The notes: generated from the letters alone by a model not told the origin. DNA of 64,000 bases from Streptomyces sp. NBC_01198 (GCF_036010485.1 NZ_CP108568.1:434001-498000), one strand, 5' to 3'; shown: positions 19,017-27,913, counted from the first letter of the stretch. Made by a program: numbers and translations.

Positions 19017-21080
19017 TCACTGTCCGATCGTGAGGAGGAGGTTGCCGAACGCGTCGACCTCGAGGGTGTCGCCCGGCCGCAGCAACGTCGTCGCGGTGGG
19101 CTCCTCCACGACGGCGGGGCCGGCGATCGTGTTGCCCGCGAGCAGCGCCGCCCGGGCGTAGACCGCGGAGGCCACGGGGCCCTCCGCGGGGCTGAAGACG
19201 ATGTCGCGGGCGCCGGTCCTCGCGCCGGCCGGCGGCTCCGCCTGCCCGCGGGCGATCTTGGGCAGGTCCGGCTTGCCGAGGGTGCCGACCGCCGACACCC
19301 GCAGGCTGACGATCTGCGCGCGCTCCTGGGGCGCGCTGTGGCCGTAGCGCTGCCCGTGGGTGGTGTCGAAGGCCCGCTTGAGCGCGGCGGGACCCGGCTC
19401 GGCCGGGACCTGGACGGTCACGGTGTGCTCCTGGCCGACGTAGCGCATGTCCGCGGCGCGCTGGAACTCCAGGCCCTCGAAGCGGACCGCGCCGTCCCGC
19501 AGCGCCTGCGCGCACTCGCGCTCCAGCTCCTGGAAGGAGGTCTCGAGCGATTCCGCGGTGCCGGCCTCGATGTGCTCCTCGGTGCCGAGGGTCCGCACCC
19601 CGGTCTGCACGATGTCCCTGCGGACGTCGGCCATCAGCATGCCGAGGGCGGCGAAGACGGCGGGGAAGGGCGGCACGACGACGTTGCGCACCCCGAGTTC
19701 GCGGGCCACCAGCGAGATGTGCAGCGGCCCGTTGCCGCCGTAGGCGAACAGCGCGAAGTCCCGCGGGTCCAGGCCTCGTTCCGTGGTGACCGCGCGCACC
19801 GAGTTGGCCATCGCGGCGGCGCCGATCGCGATGACGCCGGCCGCGGTGGAGGCCGCGTCCAGGTCCAGCTGGGCGGCCAGCCGGTCGACGGCGTGCCGGG
19901 CGGCGTCGCCGTCGAGTTCCAGGCCGCCGGCCAGCCGACCGCCGGCGGCCAGGTGGCCGAGGACGACCGCAGCGTCGGTGATGGTCGCCTGGGTGCCGCC
20001 GCGGCCGTACGCGGCAGGTCCCGGGTCGGCGCCCGCGCTGCGCGGGCCGACGTGGATGCCGCGGGCGTCGTCCAGCCAGGCGATGCTGCCGCCCCCGGTG
20101 CCCACCTCGACGATGTCCAGGCAGGGGATGCGGATCGGCAGGCCGGTGCGGTAACCGCCGAGGAAGTAGTCGCTGGCGAGCGGGAAGGTCAGATCGCGGA
20201 TGACGGCGGTCTTGGCGGTGGTGCCGCCCATGTCGAAGGCGATGGCCTCCCGGTGGCCGAGCGCCTCGCACAGCGCGATGGCGCCGACCACCCCGCCGGC
20301 CGGTCCGGACTCCAGCATCTGGACGCACTGGGCGGCGGCGGTGGCCACGTCGCACACCCCGCCGTTGGACTGCATGATCGCCAGTGGCGCGGCGGAGCCG
20401 CCCGCGGTGAGGCGGTCGTCGAGCCGGCGCAGGTAGTCGCTGACCAGCGGTCCGACGAAGGCGTTCGCGGCGGCGGTCGAGGTCCGCTCGAACTCGCGGT
20501 ACTCGCGGCTGATCCCGTGCGAGAGGCAGACGTAGGCGCCCGGCAGCTCCTCGCGCAGGATCTCGCCCATCCTGATCTCGTGCGCGGGGTTGCGGTAGGC
20601 GTGCAGGAAGGTCACCGCGACCGCCTCGACGCCCTGGGCGGCCAGCCGCCTGGCGACCTTCCTGGCCTGCTCCTCGTCCAGCGGGGTCATCAGCCGGCCG
20701 TCGGCGCCGAGCCGTTCGGGCACCTCGTGGATCAACTCGCGGGGTATCAGCGGCTCGTGCTTGGTGAAGGCGAGGTTGAACGCGTCGGGGCGGTTGATCC
20801 GGCCGATCTCGTAGACGTCGCGGAAACCGGCCGTGGTGACCAGCGCGGTGCGGGCGCCCTTGCGCTCGATCAGCGAGTTGACCACCACCGTGCTGCCGTG
20901 GATGACGAAGGCCAGTTCCTCCAGCGCCGTCCCGGCCGCGGCCAGCCCGTCGAAGACGCCCTGGATCATGTCCTGCGGTGTGCTGAGCGATTTGCCCAGC
21001 TGCAGCTGACCGGTCAGATCGTCGTAGGTGACGACGTCGGTGAAGGTGCCTCCGATGTCGACGGCTGCACGCAGTGCCAT
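19017..21080 (-). CDS. hyuA: Hydantoinase A / oxoprolinase alpha-subunit family protein
   Basis: A 687-residue HyuA-type subunit with actin-like ATPase folds. The N terminus has the phosphate-binding block VDIGGTFTDVV, followed by IHGSTVVVNSLIERKG, FDMGGTTAKTAVI in the central domain and GTGGGSIAW. These fit ATP-dependent activation of an amide ring carbonyl. The ATG at 21080 has GAGGAG about 8 nt upstream. It sits 76 nt downstream of the small gene closing the ABC transporter operon and directly before hyuB. Together the genes suggest uptake and ring opening of a cyclic amide. A Hyu-type role is clear but the natural substrate is not. Confidence 0.94.
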   Translation of the reverse strand: MALRAAVDIGGTFTDVVTYDDLTGQLQLGKSLSTPQDMIQGVFDGLAAAGTALEELAFVIHGSTVVVNSLIERKGARTALVTTAGFRDVYEIGRINRPDAFNLAFTKHEPLIPRELIHEVPERLGADGRLMTPLDEEQARKVARRLAAQGVEAVAVTFLHAYRNPAHEIRMGEILREELPGAYVCLSHGISREYREFERTSTAAANAFVGPLVSDYLRRLDDRLTAGGSAAPLAIMQSNGGVCDVATAAAQCVQMLESGPAGGVVGAIALCEALGHREAIAFDMGGTTAKTAVIRDLTFPLASDYFLGGYRTGLPIRIPCLDIVEVGTGGGSIAWLDDARGIHVGPRSAGADPGPAAYGRGGTQATITDAAVVLGHLAAGGRLAGGLELDGDAARHAVDRLAAQLDLDAASTAAGVIAIGAAAMANSVRAVTTERGLDPRDFALFAYGGNGPLHISLVARELGVRNVVVPPFPAVFAALGMLMADVRRDIVQTGVRTLGTEEHIEAGTAESLETSFQELERECAQALRDGAVRFEGLEFQRAADMRYVGQEHTVTVQVPAEPGPAALKRAFDTTHGQRYGHSAPQERAQIVSLRVSAVGTLGKPDLPKIARGQAEPPAGARTGARDIVFSPAEGPVASAVYARAALLAGNTIAGPAVVEEPTATTLLRPGDTLEVDAFGNLLLTIGQ

Positions 21081-21156
21081 GGTGTTCGCTCCTCGTTCGT
21101 GCGCGATGGTGCGGCGGGGGTGGGTACGGCGAAGTGGCGCCGGCGGCCGGCGGGGG

Positions 21157-21483
21157 TCAGCGGCAGCGGTGGGCGGTCAGGAAGCCGCGCAGGATCTCGT
21201 CCCAGCACTGCCGGGCCCGCAGGTACGCGCCCGCCGGGTCGTCGCCGGCCGGCCCCGCGACGGCGGCGACCACCCGCAGGTCGGTGCCGGCCAGGTGCGG
21301 GTCGGGCGGCGGCGGGTCGAGTACGGCGACCCGCCCGCCGTCCGCCAGCGCGGCCAGCGCACCGGCGAAGCGGCCGGCGTCGAGGCCGGCCGCCCGTACC
21401 AGTGCCGCCAGCCGCGTGACGGGCAGCGCCTGCCGGGGAGCCGCGGTCAGCTCCGCCAGCAGGACGCCGGTGTCACCGGTCAT
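21157..21483 (-). CDS. Small winged-helix-like protein of unknown function in the transporter operon
   Basis: A 108-residue protein that I do not recognise as a named family. The first 50 residues (PVTRLAALVRAAGLDAGRF, then LAALADGGRVAVLD) have the spacing of a winged-helix domain. The rest is short and helical, ending in WDEILRGFLTAHRCR. The ATG at 21483 overlaps the permease stop (ATGA), so it belongs to the ABC transporter operon. It could be a small regulator or an adaptor for the Hyu enzymes. No membrane segment or signal peptide is present. Confidence 0.7.
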   Translation of the reverse strand: MTGDTGVLLAELTAAPRQALPVTRLAALVRAAGLDAGRFAGALAALADGGRVAVLDPPPPDPHLAGTDLRVVAAVAGPAGDDPAGAYLRARQCWDEILRGFLTAHRCR

Positions 21484-22370
21484 CCACGGTGACCGGACTG
21501 CGGGTGGTGCCGCAGCACCAGCCGCTCGGCGATGTCGATGGCCGCGTAGAACAGCACGCCGATGACGGCCAGCGCGATGACGCAGGCGAACAGCAGCGGC
21601 ACGTTCTGGTTGCCGCTGGCCGACAGGGTCAGATAGCCCAGGCCGGAACCGCCGACGATGAACTCGCCGACCACCGCGCCGATCACCGCGAAGGTGACCG
21701 CGACCTTCAGCCCGGCGAAGATGCTCGGCAGCGCGGTCGGCAGCCGCACCAGCCAGAACAGCCGCATCGGGGAGCCGCCCATGGAGCGGCCGAGCCGCAC
21801 CAGGTCGGGGTCGATGGACGTCAGGCCCAGCGCGGTGTTGACGATGACCGGGAAGATCGCCACCGACACCGCGATGAAGATGTCGGTCTCCAGGCCGAAG
21901 CCGAACCACACGATGAACAGCGGGCCGAGGGCGACCTTGGGCACCGCCTGGATCATCACGATGAGCGGGTACGCGACCCGCTCCACCATCTTGGAGAAGG
22001 CGATCGGCACGGCGAGCAGCACACCGGCGCCGACCGCGACGGCGAAGCCGAACAGGATCTCCCGCAGCGTGAACCAGCCGTTGTGGACCAGCGGTTGGTG
22101 ATACGTGCGGAAGGCCTTGAGCACCTGGGTGGGCGGCGGCAGCAGGTAGTCGGGCGTGCCGCCGATCACGATGGCGATCTCCCAGGCGAGCAGCACCAGC
22201 AGCACCGCCACCAGATACCAGACCGCGGTCCACTGCCCGGCCCGGCCGGCCAGCGCCGCCACCCCGCCGCGCAGCCCGGGATCGCCCGCCTGCCGTTCCA
22301 TCCCGACCGGATCCGCCACGCCCGCCTGGAACTTGTGCCGGGTGGGGGTGCGCTGACCGGTCCCCGTCAT
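21480..22370 (-). CDS. ABC transporter permease, NitT/TauT (SsuC-like) family
   Basis: A 296-residue inner-membrane permease with about six hydrophobic segments. The binding-protein-dependent permease motif is FAVIGAVVGEFIVGGSGLGYL. PDYLLPPPTQVLKAF precedes the core, as in SsuC/TauC proteins. The ATG at 22370 has AAGGAG about 7 nt upstream and overlaps the stop of the ATPase gene (ATGA). It forms a complete importer with the ATPase and the lipoprotein binding protein. The family moves sulfonates, nitrate, pyrimidine precursors and similar small anions. Here the Hyu neighbours suggest a cyclic amide or its precursor. Confidence 0.93.
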   Translation of the reverse strand: MTGTGQRTPTRHKFQAGVADPVGMERQAGDPGLRGGVAALAGRAGQWTAVWYLVAVLLVLLAWEIAIVIGGTPDYLLPPPTQVLKAFRTYHQPLVHNGWFTLREILFGFAVAVGAGVLLAVPIAFSKMVERVAYPLIVMIQAVPKVALGPLFIVWFGFGLETDIFIAVSVAIFPVIVNTALGLTSIDPDLVRLGRSMGGSPMRLFWLVRLPTALPSIFAGLKVAVTFAVIGAVVGEFIVGGSGLGYLTLSASGNQNVPLLFACVIALAVIGVLFYAAIDIAERLVLRHHPQSGHRG

Positions 22371-23203
22371 GATCGGGCTCCTTCCACTGCCACGGCCGGC
22401 CCGTCGTGGGCCAGCAGCTTGCGCAACTGCGCGGCGTAAGCGGTGAACTGCGGCAGTTCGCGCACCTGCGGGCCGCGCGGGTGCGGCAGGTCGATCCGCA
22501 CGTCGGCGATGACGCGGCCCGGGCGGGCCGACATCACCACGGCACGGTCGCCGAGGAAGACCGCCTCGTCGATGCTGTGCGTGACGAAGACGACCGTCGC
22601 GCCCGAGTGGGCGGTGAGCGCGGCGAGTTCGGCGTTCAGGTTCTCCCGCGTGAGGGCGTCGAGGGCGCCGAACGGCTCGTCGAGAAAGAGCAGCGGCGGA
22701 TCGTGCACCAGGGCCCGGCAGATGGCGACCCGCTGCCGCATACCGCCGGACAGCTCGCGCGGATAGCGCTGCGCCGCGTGCTCCATGCCGACCAGCGCCA
22801 GCAGTTCGCGGGCCCGGTCGCGGTACTGGGCGGTGGGCTGCCCGCGCATCCTGAACTGCATCAGGATGTTGTCCTCGCAGGTGTGCCAGTCCAGCAGCAG
22901 GTCGCGCTGGAACATCACCCCCGCGTCGACCAGCGGCGCGGTCACCGGCCGCCCGCCGACCACCGCGGCGCCGTCGGTGGCGCTGTCGAGACCCGCCATG
23001 ATGGCCAGCAGTGTGCTCTTGCCGCATCCGCTGGGTCCCAGGATGCTGACGAACTCGCCGGCCCCGATGCTCAGGTCGATCCCGTCCAGCGCCCGTACGG
23101 CCGCGCCCCGGGCCGGGCGGAAGGTCTTGCCGAGACCCTCCACCCGCACCTGCAGGCCGGCGGACGTGGCAGGCGGGCGTTTGGCCGTGCTCTTCCCCGT
23201 CAT
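22367..23203 (-). CDS. ABC transporter ATP-binding protein, NitT/TauT (SsuB-like) family
   Basis: A 278-residue ATPase. Walker A is GPSGCGKST, the Q-loop is in GVMFQRD, the signature is LSGGMRQR, Walker B is LLFLDEPFGALD and the switch histidine is in VFVTHSIDEA. HSIDEA is typical of the nitrate/sulfonate/taurine group. The ATG at 23203 follows GGGGAGG by about 5 nt; a longer frame upstream lacks similarity. The gene lies 49 nt after the binding protein and overlaps the permease by 4 nt, so all three should be co-transcribed. Confidence 0.94.
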   Translation of the reverse strand: MTGKSTAKRPPATSAGLQVRVEGLGKTFRPARGAAVRALDGIDLSIGAGEFVSILGPSGCGKSTLLAIMAGLDSATDGAAVVGGRPVTAPLVDAGVMFQRDLLLDWHTCEDNILMQFRMRGQPTAQYRDRARELLALVGMEHAAQRYPRELSGGMRQRVAICRALVHDPPLLFLDEPFGALDALTRENLNAELAALTAHSGATVVFVTHSIDEAVFLGDRAVVMSARPGRVIADVRIDLPHPRGPQVRELPQFTAYAAQLRKLLAHDGPAVAVEGARS

Positions 23204-23252
23204 CTTCGCCTCCCCTTCCGATCCGGCCCGTGACCCGGTATCCGGCGCGCTG

Positions 23253-24296
23253 CTAGCACGTTGCCACACTCAGCGGGTCCTTCCCGGAGAACAGGTCATT
23301 CGCGTAGAACCTGCTCCCGTTGGTGGCGCCCGGCAGTCCGGCGTAGGTCTTCATCGCGTTGGCGGTGATCACCCAGTCACGGTTGGCGTTGATGCCGTAG
23401 GGCTGTTCGAGCTGTCCGGGCGCGCAGTAGAAGGGCAGCGTCGCCTTCAAGGTGCCCGTCGCCTGGGCCGGGTTGAGCTCCGGGTGCTTGGCCAGCAGCG
23501 CGTCGACGGCGGCCTGCGGGTCCTTCTGGGCGGCCTGGTAGCCGCGCAGCACCGCGCGGACGAAGCCGTGGACCTGGCCGGGGTCCGCGGCCAGCTTGCT
23601 CCTCTTGACCAGGACGGCGTAGTCGGGCGGGTTGTAACCGGCCTCGGACTGCGGCAGGAAGGACGACGGGCGCTTGGCCATCGTCGGCGCGAGGAACTGC
23701 GTGGTGTAGACCGCGTCGACGCCCTTGGACCCCACGTAGGCGGTGCTCAGCGTCGTCGGGTCGGAGACGACCAGGTGCACCGAGGACTTGTCCAGGCCCT
23801 CGGCCGCCAGCGCGGCGAAGACGTTGGCCTGGGCGGAGGCGGTGACCAGGATCTTCTTGCCGGACAGCTGCTTGATCGAGGTGATGCCCGAGTCCTTGGG
23901 CACGAAGAAGCCGAAACTGCTCAGGCCCAGCGGGGTGGCGACGCTGGTGACCGACTGGCCCTGGCCGACGGCCAGCACCAGGTTGACCGGCGCGGCCATG
24001 CCGTAGTCGGAACCGCCGGCGTTCACGTCGGTGATGGTCTGCCCGGAGCCCTTGCTGTCCCGGATGGTGACCTTGAGGCCTTCGTCGGCGAAGTAGCCGA
24101 GTTTCTCCGCGTAGTAGATCGGTGCGTCACCACCGGAGGTGACGAACGGGCCGCGGTAGCTGACCGTTGTCAGCTTGCCCCCTTTGCCCGACGAGCCCGA
24201 GTCGCTGCCGCAGGCACTGACACCGACGAGCAGGAGACTGCCGACCGTCAGTGCTACGGCGCTGCGCAGGGTGCGTCGTGGGATCACGGCGTCCAT
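23253..24296 (-). CDS. ABC transporter substrate-binding lipoprotein, NMT1/SsuA-like
   Basis: A 347-residue exported lipoprotein. The N terminus has basic residues, a hydrophobic stretch and the lipobox LLVGVSAC, then a Ser/Gly-rich linker. The mature part resembles NMT1/SsuA binding proteins: APIYYAEKLGYFADEGLKV and GSDYGMAAP. It is the first gene of the minus-strand operon and would capture the ligand for the permease and ATPase. ATG 24296 abuts GGAAGG directly, whereas GTG 24287 (MIPRRTLR) has the same site 9 nt away and may be the true start. The ligand is unknown. Homology to thiamine-precursor and sulfonate binders is only at family level. Confidence 0.92.
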   Translation of the reverse strand: MDAVIPRRTLRSAVALTVGSLLLVGVSACGSDSGSSGKGGKLTTVSYRGPFVTSGGDAPIYYAEKLGYFADEGLKVTIRDSKGSGQTITDVNAGGSDYGMAAPVNLVLAVGQGQSVTSVATPLGLSSFGFFVPKDSGITSIKQLSGKKILVTASAQANVFAALAAEGLDKSSVHLVVSDPTTLSTAYVGSKGVDAVYTTQFLAPTMAKRPSSFLPQSEAGYNPPDYAVLVKRSKLAADPGQVHGFVRAVLRGYQAAQKDPQAAVDALLAKHPELNPAQATGTLKATLPFYCAPGQLEQPYGINANRDWVITANAMKTYAGLPGATNGSRFYANDLFSGKDPLSVATC

Positions 24297-24308
24297 CCTT
24301 CCTCGATT

Positions 24309-24330
24309 GCTTCAAGCGGTCGCTTCAAGC
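24309..24330. repeat. Direct repeat upstream of the binding-protein gene
   Basis: GCTTCAAGC occurs twice in tandem (24309-24317 and 24322-24330) with a 4-nt spacer, just upstream of the binding-protein start on the minus strand. Regular 13-nt spacing and closeness to the start suggest regulator binding or a leader element rather than chance, but no regulator is proven. Confidence 0.5.
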
Positions 24331-24354
24331 CGATTACTGGGGTGATTAAGGTGA

Positions 24355-24412
24355 TTGAAGTGCTTTGGGATGCATTGGGTACTCAAGTTGCGCGACTGGC
24401 AACGCACTTCAA
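24355..24412. repeat. Inverted repeat in the divergent promoter region
   Basis: TTGAAGTGC (24355-24363) and GCACTTCAA (24404-24412) are a perfect 9-bp inverted pair 40 nt apart. They share TTCAA with the tandem GCTTCAAGC repeats next to them. The region divides the importer-hyu operon from the FAH-ligase operon, so a shared operator array is plausible. Confidence 0.45.
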
Positions 24413-24464
24413 GGTGGGTCGCCCGGCGGGCCGTGGATCCCATGGGACAACGGCAGCCCCGTCT

Positions 24465-24494
24465 TTGTATCCAATGTAATGCGATTAGTATACA
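24465..24494 (+). promoter_or_regulatory. Candidate promoter and operator for the FAH-ligase operon
   Basis: TTGTAT (24465-24470) and TATACA (24489-24494) are separated by 18 nt in an unusually AT-rich stretch about 75 nt before the FAH gene. GTATAC at 24488-24493 is palindromic and overlaps the -10-like box. It resembles operators of FadR-type GntR regulators. The placement fits a regulated promoter, inferred by eye. Confidence 0.45.
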
Positions 24495-24566
24495 CTCGGC
24501 GGGGAAGAGCGTACAGGAGAGCCGTGTTTCGCGCATTCTTGGCTGACCAACAGGAGGACGGGACCG

Positions 24567-25442
24567 ATGCGACTGACGACGATCCGATGGGAAGGCGGCA
24601 CCAGAGCGGGCCGGGTGGACGGGGATGACATCCGACTGCTTCCGTACGCCGACGTCGGTGCGCTGCTCGCGTCGGGTCCCGACTGGCGGGCCCGCGCGCT
24701 GATGCAGTCGGACGGCGGCCGGGTGTCCTGCGAGGAGGCCGACTACGCACCGCTGGTGCCGCATCCGGAGAAGGTCGTCTGCGTCGGCGTCAACTACCGT
24801 GACCACGTGGCGGAGGTGGGCCTGACGCTGCCCGACCACCCCACGCTCTTCGCGAAGTACAGCCGCAGCCTGATCGGCCCCTACGACGACCTGGTGCTGC
24901 CGGCGAACTCCGACGCGGTCGACTGGGAGGTCGAACTCGGCGTCGTGATCGGCCAGACGGTCAGGGACGCCGACGAGGAGCAGGCCTGGCAGTCGGTGGC
25001 CGGCTACACCATCGTCAACGACGTCTCCATGCGCGACTGGCAGTTGCGCACCTCGCAGTTCCTGCAGGGCAAGACCTTCGAGGCCTCCACCCCGGTGGGC
25101 CCCTTCCTGGTCACCCCGGACGAGGTCGGGCACGCCCGCTCGCTCGAGGTGAGCTGCTCGGTGGACGCCACCGTGATGCAGCAGTCGGACACCAGCCAGC
25201 TCATCCACTCGGTCGGCAGCCTGATCTCCTACATCAGCTCCTTCATCACCCTGGTGCCCGGCGACCTGATCGCCACCGGCACGCCGGCCGGCATCGGCGG
25301 TGCCCGCCGCCCACCGCTGTACCTGTCCGCCGGCCAGACGCTGCGGACCGCCATCGCCGGCCTCGGCGAGCAGGCCAACCGCTGCGTGGCACCGGTCACC
25401 GGCACGCCGGGCGCCGTGCACAGCGTGCAGGGCAGCCGGTGA
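24567..25442 (+). CDS. Fumarylacetoacetate hydrolase family protein
   Basis: A 291-residue FAH-superfamily enzyme. Metal-binding and catalytic blocks are [10 protein letters not shown], the paired acidic residues in [35 protein letters not shown] and [13 protein letters not shown]. Members cleave C-C bonds of acylpyruvates or decarboxylate or isomerise ring-cleavage products. The ATG at 24567 has GGAGG with a relatively long spacing of about 10 nt. It leads a two-gene operon with an acyl-CoA ligase, divergent from the importer-hyu operon, which suggests both act on the carbon skeleton left after ring opening. Confidence 0.93.
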   Translation: MRLTTIRWEGGTRAGRVDGDDIRLLPYADVGALLASGPDWRARALMQSDGGRVSCEEADYAPLVPHPEKVVCVGVNYRDHVAEVGLTLPDHPTLFAKYSRSLIGPYDDLVLPANSDAVDWEVELGVVIGQTVRDADEEQAWQSVAGYTIVNDVSMRDWQLRTSQFLQGKTFEASTPVGPFLVTPDEVGHARSLEVSCSVDATVMQQSDTSQLIHSVGSLISYISSFITLVPGDLIATGTPAGIGGARRPPLYLSAGQTLRTAIAGLGEQANRCVAPVTGTPGAVHSVQGSR

Positions 25443-25482
25443 CCGGTGCGGCCCGCCGCGCCCGCCCGGGAGGCGGTGGGCG

Positions 25483-27042
25483 ATGCGGGTGATCGAGTTC
25501 TTCGACCGGGGGGTGTCGCTCGACCCCGAGGCCGTCGCCTTCATGCGGCACGACGGCACCGAGGCGATGACGTACGCGCAGGCGCAGGAGATCACCCACC
25601 GGGTGGCCGCCGCCCTGCACCGCGACCTCGGCGCGGCGGGCGAGGTCCAGGTGGCGGTGCTCAGCCCCAACGACCCGCTGGTGATGCCGTGCGTGCTGGG
25701 CATCATGCGGGCCGGCTGCCGCTGGGTCGCGCTCAACGCGACCTCGAACACCGACGAGTTGGCGGCGATGCTCGCGCTGGTCGGCGCGCGCATGCTGGTC
25801 TACGCACCCCAGGCGGCCGATGTCGCGGGGCAGTTGGCGGAGCGCCTGCCGGGCCTTGACCACCTGGTGGCGCTGCGGCCCGCGGCGGACGGCCGGCCCT
25901 GCCTCGACCAGTGGATGGCGCCCGAGGGCAGCAGGGTCGAGCTGCCGCCGCTGGAACCCGAGGGCGTGGCAGCCTACTTCGGCACCGGCGGCACCACCGG
26001 GCGGCCCAAGGCGGTCGGACTGCCGCACCGCGCGCTGGAGACGATGATCCACGCCTTCAACGCGCATCTGCCGGAGCGGCAGCCGGTCAACCTGGTCGCC
26101 GCCCCGCTCACCCACGCGGCCGGCGCCGCTGCCTTCCCGGTGCTCAGCCTCGGCGGTACCACGATCATCCACGACGGGGTCTCGCCCGCCGCGATCCTGC
26201 GGTCCGTCGAGGAGCACCGGGTGACCCGCCTGCTGCTGCCGCCCACCGCGATCTATGCGCTGCTGGACCACCCCGACGCGGGGACCCGCGACACCTCGAG
26301 CCTGCGCTACTTCCTCTACGGTGCCGCGCCGATGTCGGTGGCCAGGCTGGAACAGGCGATCAAGGTCTTCGGCCCGGTGATGGCGCAGTTCTACGGCCAG
26401 GTGGAGGCGCCGATGATGTGCGCCTTCTTCTCCCCCGAGGAGCACGCCGAGGCGCTGGCCGACCCGGCGCTGCGCAAGCGGCTCGCCAGCTGCGGGCGGC
26501 CCTCCCTTGCCGCCAACGTCGCGATCATGGACGACGAGGGCAGGCTCTGCGGCAGCGGCACGCACGGCGAGATCGTGGTGCGCACCTCGCTGCGGATGAC
26601 GGGCTACCACGACGACCCCGAGCAGACCGCCGCGGTGCGCCGCCCCGGGGGCTGGCACGCCACCGGTGACATCGGCTACGTCGACGGGGACGGATTCGTC
26701 TACCTGGTCGACCGCAAGCGCGATGTCATCATCTCCGGCGGCTTCAACGTCTTCCCCAGCGAGGTCGAGCAGGTGCTCTGGTCGCATCCGGCGGTCGGCG
26801 ACTGCGCGGTGATCGGGCTGCCCGACGACAAGTGGGGCGAGCGGGTGACCGCGGTGGTGGAGCTCAAGGCCGGCGCGCAGGCCGGCGCCGAGGAGGTCAT
26901 CGCGCTGTGCCGGGAACGGCTCGGCAGTGTCAAGGCGCCCAAGCAGGTCGTCTTCCGGCGCCTCCCGCGCTCCGAGGCGGGCAAGGTGCTCAAGAAGACC
27001 CTGCGCGACGAATACTGGGCCGGGCACGACCGGCGGATCTGA
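25483..27042 (+). CDS. Class I adenylate-forming enzyme (acyl-CoA ligase)
   Basis: A 519-residue AMP-binding ligase. The P-loop-like A3 motif is FGTGGTTGRPKAV, A5 is QFYGQVEAPMM, A7 is WHATGDIGYVDGDG, A8 is VDRKRDVIISGGFNVFPSEVE in part, and the catalytic C-terminal lysine lies in RSEAGKVLKK. It would activate a carboxylate as its CoA thioester. The ATG at 25483 follows GGGAGG by 9 nt and lies 40 nt after the FAH stop. The substrate may be an acid formed by the pathway, or an aromatic or fatty acid. The motifs do not decide. Confidence 0.93.
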   Translation: MRVIEFFDRGVSLDPEAVAFMRHDGTEAMTYAQAQEITHRVAAALHRDLGAAGEVQVAVLSPNDPLVMPCVLGIMRAGCRWVALNATSNTDELAAMLALVGARMLVYAPQAADVAGQLAERLPGLDHLVALRPAADGRPCLDQWMAPEGSRVELPPLEPEGVAAYFGTGGTTGRPKAVGLPHRALETMIHAFNAHLPERQPVNLVAAPLTHAAGAAAFPVLSLGGTTIIHDGVSPAAILRSVEEHRVTRLLLPPTAIYALLDHPDAGTRDTSSLRYFLYGAAPMSVARLEQAIKVFGPVMAQFYGQVEAPMMCAFFSPEEHAEALADPALRKRLASCGRPSLAANVAIMDDEGRLCGSGTHGEIVVRTSLRMTGYHDDPEQTAAVRRPGGWHATGDIGYVDGDGFVYLVDRKRDVIISGGFNVFPSEVEQVLWSHPAVGDCAVIGLPDDKWGERVTAVVELKAGAQAGAEEVIALCRERLGSVKAPKQVVFRRLPRSEAGKVLKKTLRDEYWAGHDRRI

Positions 27043-27066
27043 CCCGCCCTTCGTGACCCCGCCCAT

Positions 27067-27104
27067 GGGGGTGCCACCGGACCTCCGGGTCCGGCGGCAC
27101 CCCC
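27067..27104. terminator. Bidirectional hairpin between the ligase and GntR genes
   Basis: Two stacked stems, GGGGGTGCC with GGCACCCCC and CCGGACC with GGTCCGG, with a single mismatch between them and a TCCG loop. It is followed by CTCTTCCGTT on the plus strand. It lies between convergent genes, so it probably terminates both. Confidence 0.85.
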
Positions 27105-27123
27105 CTCTTCCGTTACGGCGAGG

Positions 27124-27846
27124 CTAACCGCGGCCGGCCGAGCGCCCCGCCTTGGCCATGACCACCGCGGCGGGCAGGGCGAAGGGCGCGTGGCGCTGCG
27201 AGGTCATCAGGCTCATCGCGGTGCCCGCCAGGTGGTCGACCATCAGGTCCCTGGCCCGCTCGGCGTCCCGGGCCGCGCAGGCGTCCAGGATGGCGCGGTG
27301 CTCGGCGACCTTCACGGCGAAGACCTCGGGGTCGAGCAGCCGCAGGAAGGCCCGCTGGTAGCGCTCGGCGTGGTCGAACTGCCGGCGCAGCTCGTCGTTC
27401 AGCCGGGCGCCCGCACCGATCCGCAGGCCCGCGTGGAAGCGGCCGTGGGCGTCCGCGTCGGCCCGCGAGGTGGTCAGTTCGAGGTCGTGCTCCAGCCGTT
27501 CGAAGTCCTCGCCGCGCAGTATCGGCACGGTCAGCCAGATCGCCAGGCCCTCCCCCAGCACCCGCATCGAGTACAGGTCGTCGAGGTCGCTCATGCTCAG
27601 GGTGCTGATCCGGACCGAGCGGTGCGGCCCGCTGCTGACGACCAGACCCTCGCTGACCAGCTGCCGCAGCGCCTCACGCAGGGGGGTACGGGAGACCCTG
27701 AGCCGGTCGGCCAGCTCCAACTGGCTGATCTCGGCCCCGGGTTCCAGTTCGCCCATCAGGATCAGGCGGCGCAGCTCGTTGTAGACGCTCTGCTCGCTGC
27801 CGTCCGACCGGACGGTCGTCTTCGCGGATCCCGCCACCGACGCCAC
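27124..27846 (-). CDS. GntR-family (FadR/FCD) transcriptional regulator
   Basis: A regulator of about 240 residues with an N-terminal winged helix (YNELRRLILMGELEPG, ELADRLRVSRTPLREALRQL) and a C-terminal FCD ligand domain (FHAGLRIGAG, EHRAILDA and DHL supply likely metal ligands). It lies next to the catabolic cluster and is probably its repressor. The start is uncertain: GTG 27846 or GTG 27837 lie close behind GAGAGAGG, while ATG 27915 overlaps the palindrome ATTGTGCACAAT. FCD regulators usually sense carboxylic acids, which fits an acid intermediate of the pathway. Confidence 0.88.
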   Translation of the reverse strand: MASVAGSAKTTVRSDGSEQSVYNELRRLILMGELEPGAEISQLELADRLRVSRTPLREALRQLVSEGLVVSSGPHRSVRISTLSMSDLDDLYSMRVLGEGLAIWLTVPILRGEDFERLEHDLELTTSRADADAHGRFHAGLRIGAGARLNDELRRQFDHAERYQRAFLRLLDPEVFAVKVAEHRAILDACAARDAERARDLMVDHLAGTAMSLMTSQRHAPFALPAAVVMAKAGRSAGRG

Positions 27847-27913
27847 CGCCTCTCTCTTGTCGTGGGGTCGCACTCGCCGTAAACGCCATCGAAACGGACG
27901 GTCCGACCCTGTC

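Noticed and set aside
18888..21419. An 843-codon plus-strand open frame antisense to hyuA
   Set aside because: Low-complexity Gly/Arg/Val-rich translation with no motifs, while the opposite strand encodes a clear HyuA.
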